This document shows, piece after piece, positions 1-7,725 of a stretch of DNA of 64,000 bases. Location: NCBI GenBank assembly GCA_000504425.1, contig KI632513.1:2236386-2300385 (forward strand), in the 5' to 3' direction. Source of the stretch: Rhodopseudomonas palustris JSC-3b (GTDB taxonomy: Bacteria; Pseudomonadota; Alphaproteobacteria; Rhizobiales; Xanthobacteraceae). A model generated the notes under the pieces. The model was not told the origin of the DNA. It was given only the letters and a program-made list of their open reading frames with translations, and searched no databases. Both the position numbers and the translations under genes were made by a program. Each line of letters begins with the position of its first letter. The stretch's first letter is position 1.

Positions 1-362
1 GCATCGGGCGCCAGCAGCTTGTCGCCGGAGGTGGCGATCATCACCGGATCGAGCACCACCACGGGCGGATGCCAGCGCTCCAGCCCGGCGGCGATCGCCT
101 CGATCGCCTCGCGCCGCGACACCATGCCGATCTTGACCGCGCCGACCGCGAGATCAGAAAACACCGCATCGATCTGCGCGGTGATGAATTCCGGCGGCAC
201 GTCATGAACGCCGGTCACGCCTTGGGTATTTTGCGCGGTGAGCGCGGTGATCACCGAGGCGCCATAGACGCCGCGCGCCGCGAAACTCTTCAGGTCGGCC
301 TGAATGCCGGCGCCGCCGCTGGAGTCGGAACCGGCGATGGTCAGAGCGATCGGTGTGGGCAT
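1..362 (-). CDS. thiD: Hydroxymethylpyrimidine/phosphomethylpyrimidine kinase, partial (runs off left edge)
   Basis: ThiD phosphorylates HMP and then HMP-P in thiamine pyrimidine synthesis in the cytoplasm. About 120 N-terminal residues are visible; the C-terminal half lies outside the window. They begin MPTPIALTIAGSDSSGGAG, the ribokinase-fold opening typical of ThiD, and continue with ALTAQNTQGVTGVH, VKIGMVS and VVVLDPVMIATSGDKLL, all family hallmarks. The ATG ending at 362 fits the family start. An in-frame ATG at 407, inside the adjacent 17-bp repeats, would add 15 residues without a stop. Neither start has a strong ribosome-binding site. Confidence 0.93.
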   Translation of the reverse strand, partial: MPTPIALTIAGSDSSGGAGIQADLKSFAARGVYGASVITALTAQNTQGVTGVHDVPPEFITAQIDAVFSDLAVGAVKIGMVSRREAIEAIAAGLERWHPPVVVLDPVMIATSGDKLLAPD

Positions 363-370
363 CTGCGGCT

Positions 371-421
371 CATGGGCGTGACAAGGACATGGGCGTGACA
401 AGGACATGGGCGTGACAATGA
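371..421. repeat. Three tandem copies of a 17-bp unit upstream of thiD
   Basis: The unit catgggcgtgacaagga occurs at 371-387 and 388-404, and with one change (g to t) at 405-421. It sits 9 bp upstream of the thiD start. On the thiD strand each copy carries a CCCATG. Because 17 is not a multiple of 3, the three ATGs fall in three different frames, and only the outermost one (407) is in frame with thiD. Confidence 0.95.
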
Positions 422-521
422 CTGGCTGGTGGTATCGTGCCTCCCGGCTGCCGGCAAGCCGGCTTGCCACGGCCTGCGGTTTTGGGCTTGATGGCCGCAA
501 CAGACGTCCCGGAGAGATGCG

Positions 522-776
522 ATGATTCCCTTCTTTGTTCAGTTCAAATGCGAGCTCGGCCAGTCTTATGCGGTGGCCAACGCCATTGCCGAAGCCGAAA
601 TCGCCTCCGAGATTTACTCGACCGCGGGCGACTACGATCTGCTGGTGAAATTCTACGTCGAGAAGGAAACCGACATCGGCCACTTCGTCGCCGAGAAGGT
701 GCAGACCATCCCCGGGATTCGCGACACCTACACCATCATCACCTTCAAGGCGTTCGGCACGCCGCGCCAAAGCTGA
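522..776 (+). CDS. Stand-alone Lrp/AsnC ligand-binding (RAM) domain protein
   Basis: This is an 84-residue protein made only of the Lrp/AsnC C-terminal regulatory (RAM) fold. It has an alternating beta-alpha pattern with AGDYDLLVKFYV and IPGIRDTYTIITFKAF, the segments that form the effector site in Lrp family dimers. There is no helix-turn-helix, so it cannot bind DNA the way full-length Lrp does. It may sense an amino acid or modulate another regulator; this is inference. A clear ribosome-binding site (ggagag, 511-516) precedes the ATG. It is divergent from thiD and convergent with the cytochrome gene. Confidence 0.88.
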   Translation: MIPFFVQFKCELGQSYAVANAIAEAEIASEIYSTAGDYDLLVKFYVEKETDIGHFVAEKVQTIPGIRDTYTIITFKAFGTPRQS

Positions 777-788
777 CGCCGCAATGCG

Positions 789-810
789 CGGCTGGCCACG
801 CGGCCAGCCG
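789..810. terminator. Perfect 9-bp hairpin between convergent genes, possible terminator
   Basis: cggctggcc and ggccagccg are separated by the four bases acgc. The hairpin lies just after the Lrp-domain gene stop and 27 bp from the cytochrome stop on the other strand. There is no T-run on either side, so Rho-independent termination is uncertain. Confidence 0.35.
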
Positions 811-836
811 CTGACCAGCGGCCAGCGCAGGCCGGT

Positions 837-1757
837 TTATTTGGCGCGCGGGGGCCGCGGCGGCCCATCCACCGCCGGCAGCGATTTCAGATACAGCGCC
901 ATCGCCTTGCGATCCTCGGCACTGAGCAGCGCGGTGTTGCGGATCACCCGCGCCATCGAGCCGCCCGCAGTGTCGCCCTCCGGGGTCTGTCCGGTCTCGA
1001 GGAAATAAGCGAGATCGTTCTCGCTCCAATCCGCCAGCCCCTTTTGGGTGATGTTCGGCACCCAGCCCTTGCCTTCCGGATTCGGCCCGCCGGCAAAGCG
1101 CTGCGCCGCGATGATGCCGCCGAGCGCATTGCGCGGGCTGTGGCATTCGGCGCAGTGGCCGAGCCCGTTGACCAGATAGGCGCCCCGGTTCCAGGCCGGC
1201 GACTGCGCCGGGTCCGGCGCAAAAGGCTGGTCGTTGAAGAACAACAGCTTCCAGATGCCGATATTGCGGCGGATGTTGAACGGAAACGGCAGCTCATGAT
1301 CGGGCGCCTTGCCGCTGACCGCGGGCAGCGTCTTCAGATAGGCGTACAGATCGCGGGCATCGTCGAGCTTGACCAGGTGATAGGAGCCATAGGGGAACGC
1401 CGGATAGTAATGCGACGCCGCTGGCGAGGTGCCCTTCAGCACCGCGTCGAGAAAATCCCGCTCGCTCCATTTGCCGATGCCGTCACGCGGATCGGACGAG
1501 ATGTTGGGCACATGGAAAGTGCCGAACGGCGAAGGCAGCGCCAGGCCGCCGCCGAGGTGGGTGCGATCGGGCTGCCCCGGCGAGGCGTGGCAGGAGGCGC
1601 AGCCGCCGGCGTTGAACACGGTCTCGCCATTGCCAAGATCGGCGTTGCGCGCCGTCAGTTTGCTGGTGTCGATCATCGCCGGGGCGGTCGCGACCCAATA
1701 GAAGCCAAATCCCAGCAGGGCCGCCACAATGGCGATCGAGAGAATGCGTTTGGTCAC
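837..1757 (-). CDS. Membrane-anchored diheme cytochrome c
   Basis: This 306-residue protein has an uncleaved or cleavable N-terminal hydrophobic segment (residues 4-25) and two haem c attachment motifs, CASCH (53-57) and CAECH (202-206). Each is followed by a mono-haem cytochrome c domain with a Met-bearing loop. This tandem layout is that of cytochrome subunits that take electrons from periplasmic or membrane-bound dehydrogenases such as alcohol and aldehyde dehydrogenases. The next genes upstream on the same strand are another cytochrome and a CoxL-like molybdoenzyme subunit, so a shared electron-transfer chain is plausible but inferred. Confidence 0.88.
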   Translation of the reverse strand: MTKRILSIAIVAALLGFGFYWVATAPAMIDTSKLTARNADLGNGETVFNAGGCASCHASPGQPDRTHLGGGLALPSPFGTFHVPNISSDPRDGIGKWSERDFLDAVLKGTSPAASHYYPAFPYGSYHLVKLDDARDLYAYLKTLPAVSGKAPDHELPFPFNIRRNIGIWKLLFFNDQPFAPDPAQSPAWNRGAYLVNGLGHCAECHSPRNALGGIIAAQRFAGGPNPEGKGWVPNITQKGLADWSENDLAYFLETGQTPEGDTAGGSMARVIRNTALLSAEDRKAMALYLKSLPAVDGPPRPPRAK

Positions 1758-1889
1758 GGCAGCTCCGAACTCAGTTGGCGCGGAGCGGCGCTTGATCAGC
1801 CCGCTCCGCCTCTTGCTCGCTGCAGGGCCAGAGTGATCGCCGCGCCGCCTTGCGCCTCGCCCGGCTGCGCGCCCGTCACCCCGCGCGCG

Positions 1890-2339
1890 TTACAGGTTCT
1901 TTACGCGAAAACCCTCGTGGCAACTGCCGCACTGTTTGGCGATGGTCGGCAGCGTCGCCTTCAGGCTGTCGAGATCCTTGACCTTGCCGGTGGCATCGCT
2001 GACCGCCTTGCTGAAGCTGGCGATCTGCGCATTGAACTCGCTGCGATTGGTCCAGATCTTCGGCGAGGCGCTATAGTCGCCATCGGTTTCGATGCCCTTG
2101 ACGCTGTCGGGGAACTGGTCCGGCAGTTTCTTGGCGAGATCATTCAGCTGGCTGAGCGCGCCATCGACAGCGGCTTGATCATAGGGCTTGTCGCCCTTGA
2201 CCATGGCACCCAGCACGCCGCCGAGGCTCTTGCCGCTGTTTTTCATCAAGGTCTGGGTCTGCACCACCACACTCTGCTGCGCGACGACAACGCTGGTACC
2301 AAGCAACAGGCTGCCTACAACGACGACGGTTCGCAACAT
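1890..2339 (-). CDS. Cytochrome c' / c-556 family class II cytochrome
   Basis: This is a 149-residue exported protein. A signal peptide (1-20, ending VVVA) is followed by a four-helix-type sequence with the haem motif CGSCHEGFR at the C-terminus (137-145), diagnostic of class II cytochromes c. A Met in LMKNSGK (32) is placed where c-556-type members have their sixth haem ligand. That favours a six-coordinate c-556 over a gas-binding c', but this needs alignment. The start was chosen at 2339 because GGAG lies 7 bases upstream; an in-frame start 27 bases earlier lacks this. It lies in a run of redox genes with the diheme cytochrome downstream. Confidence 0.87.
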   Translation of the reverse strand: MLRTVVVVGSLLLGTSVVVAQQSVVVQTQTLMKNSGKSLGGVLGAMVKGDKPYDQAAVDGALSQLNDLAKKLPDQFPDSVKGIETDGDYSASPKIWTNRSEFNAQIASFSKAVSDATGKVKDLDSLKATLPTIAKQCGSCHEGFRVKNL

Positions 2340-2528
2340 TCGATCGCTCCCTGATGATGACGACATGCTTGATGATGCAGCGCAACGGACCGGCTCATCG
2401 GCCGCTGCGTTCCACGGTGCTTAGTCGGTAGCAGATAATCGCCGCTGTCAACAGTGTGGCAGATCGCACAAAGCGGTGCAGCCAGATGACGATACCATCG
2501 TCGTGCAATCGTCATGATGGAGAGTCTC

Positions 2529-4832
2529 CTACAGCCGATGCTGACGCTGCTGGTCGCGGATCGCCATCCACACCCGTTCCGGCGTCGCCGGCATATCGAT
2601 GTGGTCGATGCGATATTCCCGCCACAAGGCATCGATGATGGCATTGACCAGCGCCGGGCAGGAGCCGATCGCGCCCGCTTCGCCGGCGCCTTTGACGCCG
2701 AGCGGATTGGTCTGGCACGGCACGTTCTGAGTCTCGAAGGTGATCGAGGGCGCATCGGCGGCGCGCGGCAGCGCATAGTCCATCAGACTGCCGGTGATCA
2801 GTTGGCCGTCCTCGTCATAGACCGCGCGCTCCATCAACGCCTGGCCGATGCCCTGCACGGTGCCGCCATGGACTTGGCCAGCGAGCAGCAGCGGATTGAG
2901 CGTGACGCCGAAATCATCGACCACCACGTAATTGACCACCGCCACCTGGCCGGTGTCCGGATCGATCTCGACTTCGACCAGATGGGTGCCGTTCGGAAAG
3001 GTGCCATCGGCGCTGGAGAATTTTTCGGATGCAGTCAATTTCGCCGGATCGACGCCCTTACGCTGCGCCAGATCGGCAAAGCTGATGATGCGATCCGTGC
3101 CGACGATGCGGATCGCGCCGTTCTCGATTTCAAGATCGCTGGCGCCGACTTCGAGCAAGTCCGCGGCGAGATCGCGCAATTGCATGCCAAGCTTGTGGCT
3201 GGCGCGCGCCACGCTGACGCCGCCCGAGGGGATCGAGGCCGAACCGCCAGTGCCGAGCCCGGTGGCGATCCGGTCGGTATCGCCCTGCACGATATGGATG
3301 CGCTCTGGCGGCAGCCGCAATTGCTCGGCAACCAGCTGCGCATAAGCGGTGTGATGGCCCTGGCCGCTCGACTGCGTGCCGATCAGCACGATGACGTCGC
3401 CATGCTGATCGAGCTGCACCTGCGCGGTCTCCTCGCCCATGGTGCCGCACACTTCGACATAGCTCCCCAAGCCCATGCCGCGCAGCCGGCCTTGCTTTTT
3501 CGCCGCCTTGAGGCGCTTTGGAAACTCCTTCCAGCCGCCCAGCTCCATGGCGCGTTTCAGATGCGCGGCAAAATCGCCGGAATCGTACACCTTGCCGGTG
3601 GCGGTGGTGTAGGGCAGCGCGCGCGGCGCGATGAAATTCTTGCGGCGGATCGCGTCCGGCGTCATGCCGAGCTTGCGCGCGGCGGCATCGACCAGCCGCT
3701 CGATCACATAGGCCGCTTCGGGACGGCCAGCGCCGCGATAGGCATCAACCGGCACGGTGTTGCTGAACACGGTGCGCACCCGGCAGTGAAAGGCTTGGAT
3801 GTCGTACAGCCCCGGCAGCATGTTGGCGCCCGCAAACGGGATGTAGGGCCCGAAGGTCGACAGATACGCGCCCATATCGGCGACGAGATCGACATCCATC
3901 GCCAGAAACCGGCCATCGGCGGCGAGCGCCATCTTCGCGGTGGTGACATTATCGCGGCCCTGGGCATCGCCGACAAAATGCTCCATGCGCTCGGCATTCC
4001 ATTTCACAGCGCGGCGCAGACGTTTGGCGGCGACCGCCAACAGCGCATATTCGCGATAGGGAAAAAGCTTGGTACCAAAACCGCCGCCGACATCGGGGCA
4101 GATCACCCGCATCTTCTCGGTGGGGATTTTGAGCACCTGCTGGCAGAGAATATCGCGCAGCCGGTGGCTGCCCTGGCTGCCAGCGGTCAGCGTCAGCCGG
4201 TCGCGCTTGCTATCATATTCGCAGACCGCGGCGCGCGGTTCCAAGTAGTTGGTGACGATGCGCGGATTGACGATGCGGATTTCGGCGACCGCATCGGCAG
4301 CGGCAAACGCCTGTTCCACCGCGGCCTTGTCGCCGATCCCGACATCGAACAGCACATTGCCGGGAAATTGCGGCCAGACCTGCGGCGCGCCGGGCTGCAG
4401 CGCGCTGACACTGCCAGCCACTGCCGGCTGCGGCGTCCATTGCACGTCGATCGCTTCCAGCGCATCGCGCGCCTGCGCCTGAGTTTCGGCGACCACGAAC
4501 GCCACCGCATCGCCGACATGGCGCACCTCATCAGCGGCCAGGATCGGATAGTGCGGCGCTTTGAACGGCGCGTTCGGCAGATTGAACAGACACGGCAGGC
4601 CGCCAAGATCGGCAACGTCGGCGGCGGTGAACACCGCCAGCACGCCCGGCATATTGCGAGCAGATTCAACATCGATGGTGAAATGGGCGCGGCCATAGGG
4701 CGAGCGCAGCATCAGCGCGTGGGCAACGGCGGGCGGCGCGAGGTCGTCCGTGTAGCAGCCCCGGCCGCGCAGCAGCGCGTCATCCTCCTTGCGGCGCATG
4801 CTTTGCCCGACGCCGAATTTGATCGGTGCCAT
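2529..4832 (-). CDS. Xanthine dehydrogenase/CoxL-family molybdopterin-binding large subunit
   Basis: This is a 767-residue catalytic subunit of the molybdenum hydroxylase family. It shows the N-terminal RKEDDALLRGRGCYTDD hallmark, the cofactor loop DVGGGFGTK (247-255), AYRGAGRPE (364-372) and the C-terminal GAGEAGAIG with the catalytic Glu near 718. AYRGAGR is the form II signature; form I carbon monoxide dehydrogenases carry a VAYRCSFR-type loop, so this is unlikely to be a true CO dehydrogenase. The substrate is unknown (aldehyde, purine or N-heterocycle). No [2Fe-2S] or FAD subunit gene lies beside it, which is odd. The start at 4832 has a GGAGGAG ribosome-binding site; the longer frame upstream crosses the minisatellite. 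Confidence 0.9.
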   Translation of the reverse strand: MAPIKFGVGQSMRRKEDDALLRGRGCYTDDLAPPAVAHALMLRSPYGRAHFTIDVESARNMPGVLAVFTAADVADLGGLPCLFNLPNAPFKAPHYPILAADEVRHVGDAVAFVVAETQAQARDALEAIDVQWTPQPAVAGSVSALQPGAPQVWPQFPGNVLFDVGIGDKAAVEQAFAAADAVAEIRIVNPRIVTNYLEPRAAVCEYDSKRDRLTLTAGSQGSHRLRDILCQQVLKIPTEKMRVICPDVGGGFGTKLFPYREYALLAVAAKRLRRAVKWNAERMEHFVGDAQGRDNVTTAKMALAADGRFLAMDVDLVADMGAYLSTFGPYIPFAGANMLPGLYDIQAFHCRVRTVFSNTVPVDAYRGAGRPEAAYVIERLVDAAARKLGMTPDAIRRKNFIAPRALPYTTATGKVYDSGDFAAHLKRAMELGGWKEFPKRLKAAKKQGRLRGMGLGSYVEVCGTMGEETAQVQLDQHGDVIVLIGTQSSGQGHHTAYAQLVAEQLRLPPERIHIVQGDTDRIATGLGTGGSASIPSGGVSVARASHKLGMQLRDLAADLLEVGASDLEIENGAIRIVGTDRIISFADLAQRKGVDPAKLTASEKFSSADGTFPNGTHLVEVEIDPDTGQVAVVNYVVVDDFGVTLNPLLLAGQVHGGTVQGIGQALMERAVYDEDGQLITGSLMDYALPRAADAPSITFETQNVPCQTNPLGVKGAGEAGAIGSCPALVNAIIDALWREYRIDHIDMPATPERVWMAIRDQQRQHRL

Positions 4833-4992
4833 CGCTCCTCCGCCCTCATTGCTTATCGTTGGCGTTATCTTGCGATGGATCGCAGCGGTGTGCAAACCCT
4901 GCCCTGCAACGCGCGCGGGTGCGGAGCGCCCCGTGCCGCACTGCGAAACGATGTCATGCCAACGGCGCTTCATGCGCACAGCGCGAGAAGAT

Positions 4993-5100
4993 GAACGAGC
5001 GCGACGATGCAAACGAGCGCGACGATGCGAAGGAGCGCGACAAGTCGGACGAGCACGCCAAGTCGAACGAGCGCCATAACGCAAACGGGCGCGCTCGACA
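4993..5100. repeat. 18-bp minisatellite, six degenerate tandem copies
   Basis: Units based on gaacgagcgcgacgatgc follow one another at 4993, 5011, 5029, 5047, 5065 and 5083. The first two differ by one base and later copies diverge. The 18-bp period keeps frame on both strands: the plus strand would read NERDDA-type hexapeptides and the minus strand hydrophobic VAL-rich hexapeptides. Neither frame has convincing start signals. The repeat occupies much of the 336-bp gap between the CoxL-like gene and the Gly/Arg-rich gene; nothing else is recognisable there. Confidence 0.93.
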
Positions 5101-5168
5101 GCGTCGGCGCACCCGTTGCGGTTCCTGGTAATGTCACCAGCCGGCCCGGATCGGACCGGCTGAAAGCA

Positions 5169-5474
5169 TCAATACGGGCAGACCACCCGGCCCCAGCGGC
5201 GGCTGAAATAGCAGCCCGGGCGCACGATCGGCGGACCATAGAAGCCGTAGCCACGACCCCAGCCACGACCCCAACCACGGCCATAACCGCGACCATAGCC
5301 CCGGCCCCAACCGCCACCGCGACCCCAGCCACGGCCGCGCTGCGCGTCGGCAGTGGTGGTGCTGGCGGTGAGGAACAATGCCGAGGTACCGACGAGGCTG
5401 ACGCAATAAACGCCAACCAGGGCTACCGCAGCCAAGCAGCGCGCAACGATACTGCGAGGGACAGCCTGAGCCAT
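5169..5474 (-). CDS. Small exported Gly/Arg/Trp/Tyr-repeat protein
   Basis: This is a 101-residue protein of unknown function. An N-terminal hydrophobic stretch (about 10-35, with an Ala-rich end TTTADAQ) looks like a signal peptide. It is followed by about eight repeats of the form WGRG or YGRG, then a C-terminal tail with two cysteines (RPGCYFSRRWGRVVCPY). The start at 5474 has a CGGGAG upstream; an in-frame GTG start 51 bases further out is possible. The composition recalls secreted structural or adhesive Gly/Tyr-rich proteins such as sulfur globule proteins, and also RGG-like RNA binders, but the export signal argues against the latter. The function is not known. Confidence 0.72.
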   Translation of the reverse strand: MAQAVPRSIVARCLAAVALVGVYCVSLVGTSALFLTASTTTADAQRGRGWGRGGGWGRGYGRGYGRGWGRGWGRGYGFYGPPIVRPGCYFSRRWGRVVCPY

Positions 5475-5907
5475 AATCTCATTCTCCCGAAATTTTTGAA
5501 GCACTGAAACCGCAACGCGTCCCATGGAAATAGGATGCAGGCCGTTCGTCAGTGCACTCCAAATCGGCCTTGTTGTGTCTGTGGCTCAACGCGAAGACTA
5601 CGTTCAAGCCATTCTGACGGTCAAGCAGGGAATGATGAACGTCCGTTCAAAGTAGGACGGCGTTAATGTTATCTGGACAGCTACTTGACTGATGTTCGCA
5701 ACCACAGCCCACAGGCCGGCGCAGCAGCGCCGTCATCAGCTCCGCCATCATTTGGCCCGGTTCTGACTGGGCCATTTCCCGCCGAAGATCTCGCACTTTG
5801 CCAGGCCCCGGCTATGGACGGCTGCGCACCAGCTTGTAAGGTCGGGGCGTTCGATGCGGTGCCGGCGCCACGGTGTTCCTGCCCTGGCCTATTTCAGCAG
5901 ATGGTTC
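5475..5907. other. 433-bp non-coding stretch, divergent promoter region
   Basis: This gap lies between the divergently oriented Gly/Arg-repeat gene and the carbamoyltransferase. It is AT-richer around 5520-5700, where promoters for both sides are likely. I could not assign a -35/-10 pair with confidence, and no RNA gene or known repeat was recognised. Confidence 0.5.
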
Positions 5908-7725
5908 ATGTCCAAGCAGCACAACTACATTCTCGGCCTCAACACCTATGATCACGATGTCGCCGCGTGCCTGTTGCGAGACGGCGAAATTGCTGTCGGC
6001 ATCGCCAAGGAACGGCTGACCCGCGAGAAGCACGCCAGCGGCTTCTACAAGGAAGCCGTCGATTACTGTCTCAACGCCGAAGGCATCACGCTCGACGATG
6101 TCGATCTGGTGGTCAGCAATTGCTACATCCTGCCGGTGCCGGAGATGGAGGAGCGGCTCACCTATCAGGACATGCCGGGGTTCCTGCCCGAATACGAACG
6201 CGGCGACGCCGAACGGCATCCCTGGTTTCGCAGCAATTCGGCCAAGGTCACCACCATCTCCCACCACCTCGCGCATGCTTACAGCGCCTTTGCGGTGTCA
6301 CCCTTCGACGAAGGTGTGATCATGATCGTCGACGGTGTCGGCAGCTATCGCTCCGATGTGATGGAGCAAGTTCCGGCTGGCGACTCAGCCTCGCAACTGG
6401 CGCGCGAGTCGGAGAGTTACTACAAGTTCAGCGGCACGAAGCTGGAGTGCCTGAAGAAGGTCTGGATGGAGCCGGACCGCGGTTTCTTCAGCGACGAATT
6501 CTACAACATGCCCGGGCTCGGCGCGCTGTACAGCCGGGCCTCGACTTACGTGTTCGGCGACTGGAACAAATGCGGCGAGCTGATGGGGCTGGCGCCCTAT
6601 GGCCGGCCTAACCAGATCAAGCCGCTGATGCAGATCGCGAACAACAAGCTGGAAGTGCCGCGCTGGACCGCGCAGGAGCTGAACCAGCCCTACATCATGG
6701 AACGCGCCGGCAAATGGGAAGCCAGCCCCTCGATGCGCCATTGGGAAGACGTGGCGTGGCGGGTGCAGGACGACACCGAACAGGTGCTGCTGGCGCGCGC
6801 GCGCTGGCTGCGCGAAACCACCGGCGCCAAGAATCTCTGCATCGCCGGCGGCGTGGCGCTGAACTGCGTCGCCAATGGCAAGATCGCGCGCGAAGCCGGC
6901 TTTGAGAATGTCTGGATTCAGCCGGCGGCAGGCGATGACGGCATCGCGATCGGCTGCGCCTATTACGGCCTGCATGCCATCCAGAACAAGCCGCGCAGCT
7001 TTGAGATGAAGCACGCCTATATCGGCAAGCGCTATCCGGAGAGCGAGATCGAACAGGCCACGCAGCGCTTCCTGGTTCGTATCCAGACCGATGCGGTGCG
7101 CAGCGACAATATCTGCCGCGACACCGCCAAGCTGCTCGCAGACCAGAAGGTGATCGGCTGGTTCCAGGGATCGTCGGAATTCGGGCCGCGCGCGCTCGGC
7201 AATCGCAGCCTGATTGCTGATCCGCGCCACCCGGAGATGAAGGACATCCTCAACGCGCGGGTCAAGCACCGCCAGCCGTTCCGGCCGTTTGCGCCGATCG
7301 TGCTGGAGGAACGCGCCGACGAAATCTTTGAGGGCATCGGCGACTCGCCATTCATGCTGATGGCCAAAAACGTGCGGCCGGAATGGCGCGACAAGATCGC
7401 CGCGGTGGTTCATGTCGATGGCACCGCGCGCATTCAGACCGTGCGCGAAGACACCAACCCGATCCTGTATCGGCTGCTGAAGGAATTCGAGGCGCTGACC
7501 GGCGTGCCGGTGCTGATCAACACCTCGTTCAACATCAAGGGCGAGCCGATCGTGGAAACGCCGCGCGACGCGATGGCGTGCTTCATCAACACCGGCATCG
7601 ACCATCTGGTGCTGCACGACACGCTGGTGTCGAAGACCAAGGCGCACAAATTCGTGGCGCCGCTGGTCCGGGTCTATGTCGACGTCGCGACCCTGGTGCT
7701 GAGCAACGTCAAGGCCACCAGCTAA
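5908..7725 (+). CDS. NodU/CmcH-family O-carbamoyltransferase
   Basis: This 605-residue enzyme is predicted to transfer a carbamoyl group from carbamoyl phosphate (through carbamoyl-AMP) to a sugar or natural-product hydroxyl. The N-terminal Kae1-like domain has ILGLNTYDHDVAACLL (8-23) and the metal-binding HHLAHAYSAF (119-128). The C-terminal domain contains FGPRALGNRSLIADPR (about 425-440), the family signature. The start at 5908 matches the family; the frame extends 18 residues further upstream without similarity. It faces murJ, and the next genes on that side build nucleotide sugars. A surface-glycan acceptor is therefore more likely than a Nod factor (inference; no nod genes are visible). 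Confidence 0.9.
   Translation: MSKQHNYILGLNTYDHDVAACLLRDGEIAVGIAKERLTREKHASGFYKEAVDYCLNAEGITLDDVDLVVSNCYILPVPEMEERLTYQDMPGFLPEYERGDAERHPWFRSNSAKVTTISHHLAHAYSAFAVSPFDEGVIMIVDGVGSYRSDVMEQVPAGDSASQLARESESYYKFSGTKLECLKKVWMEPDRGFFSDEFYNMPGLGALYSRASTYVFGDWNKCGELMGLAPYGRPNQIKPLMQIANNKLEVPRWTAQELNQPYIMERAGKWEASPSMRHWEDVAWRVQDDTEQVLLARARWLRETTGAKNLCIAGGVALNCVANGKIAREAGFENVWIQPAAGDDGIAIGCAYYGLHAIQNKPRSFEMKHAYIGKRYPESEIEQATQRFLVRIQTDAVRSDNICRDTAKLLADQKVIGWFQGSSEFGPRALGNRSLIADPRHPEMKDILNARVKHRQPFRPFAPIVLEERADEIFEGIGDSPFMLMAKNVRPEWRDKIAAVVHVDGTARIQTVREDTNPILYRLLKEFEALTGVPVLINTSFNIKGEPIVETPRDAMACFINTGIDHLVLHDTLVSKTKAHKFVAPLVRVYVDVATLVLSNVKATS

Noticed and set aside
2487-2520. Inverted repeat atgacgat / atcgtcat between the cytochrome and CoxL-like genes as a terminator
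   Set aside because: Only 8-bp arms with a 14-base spacer and no T-run; insufficient for a call.
2529-4832. True aerobic CO dehydrogenase (coxL)
   Set aside because: The active-site loop reads AYRGAGR, not the form I VAYRCSFR type, and no coxM/coxS genes are adjacent.
2514-4994. Long open frame on the plus strand, antisense to the CoxL-like gene
   Set aside because: High-GC antisense shadow with biased Arg/Ala/His composition and no domain; the same applies to long frames opposite most genes here.
4970-5416. Hydrophobic minus-strand frame through the 18-bp repeats
   Set aside because: No ribosome-binding site, overlaps the better supported Gly/Arg-repeat gene, and the repeat is equally open on the other strand.
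5169-5474. RGG-type RNA-binding protein
   Set aside because: The repeats are aromatic-GRG and follow a likely export signal, so intracellular RNA binding is not favoured.
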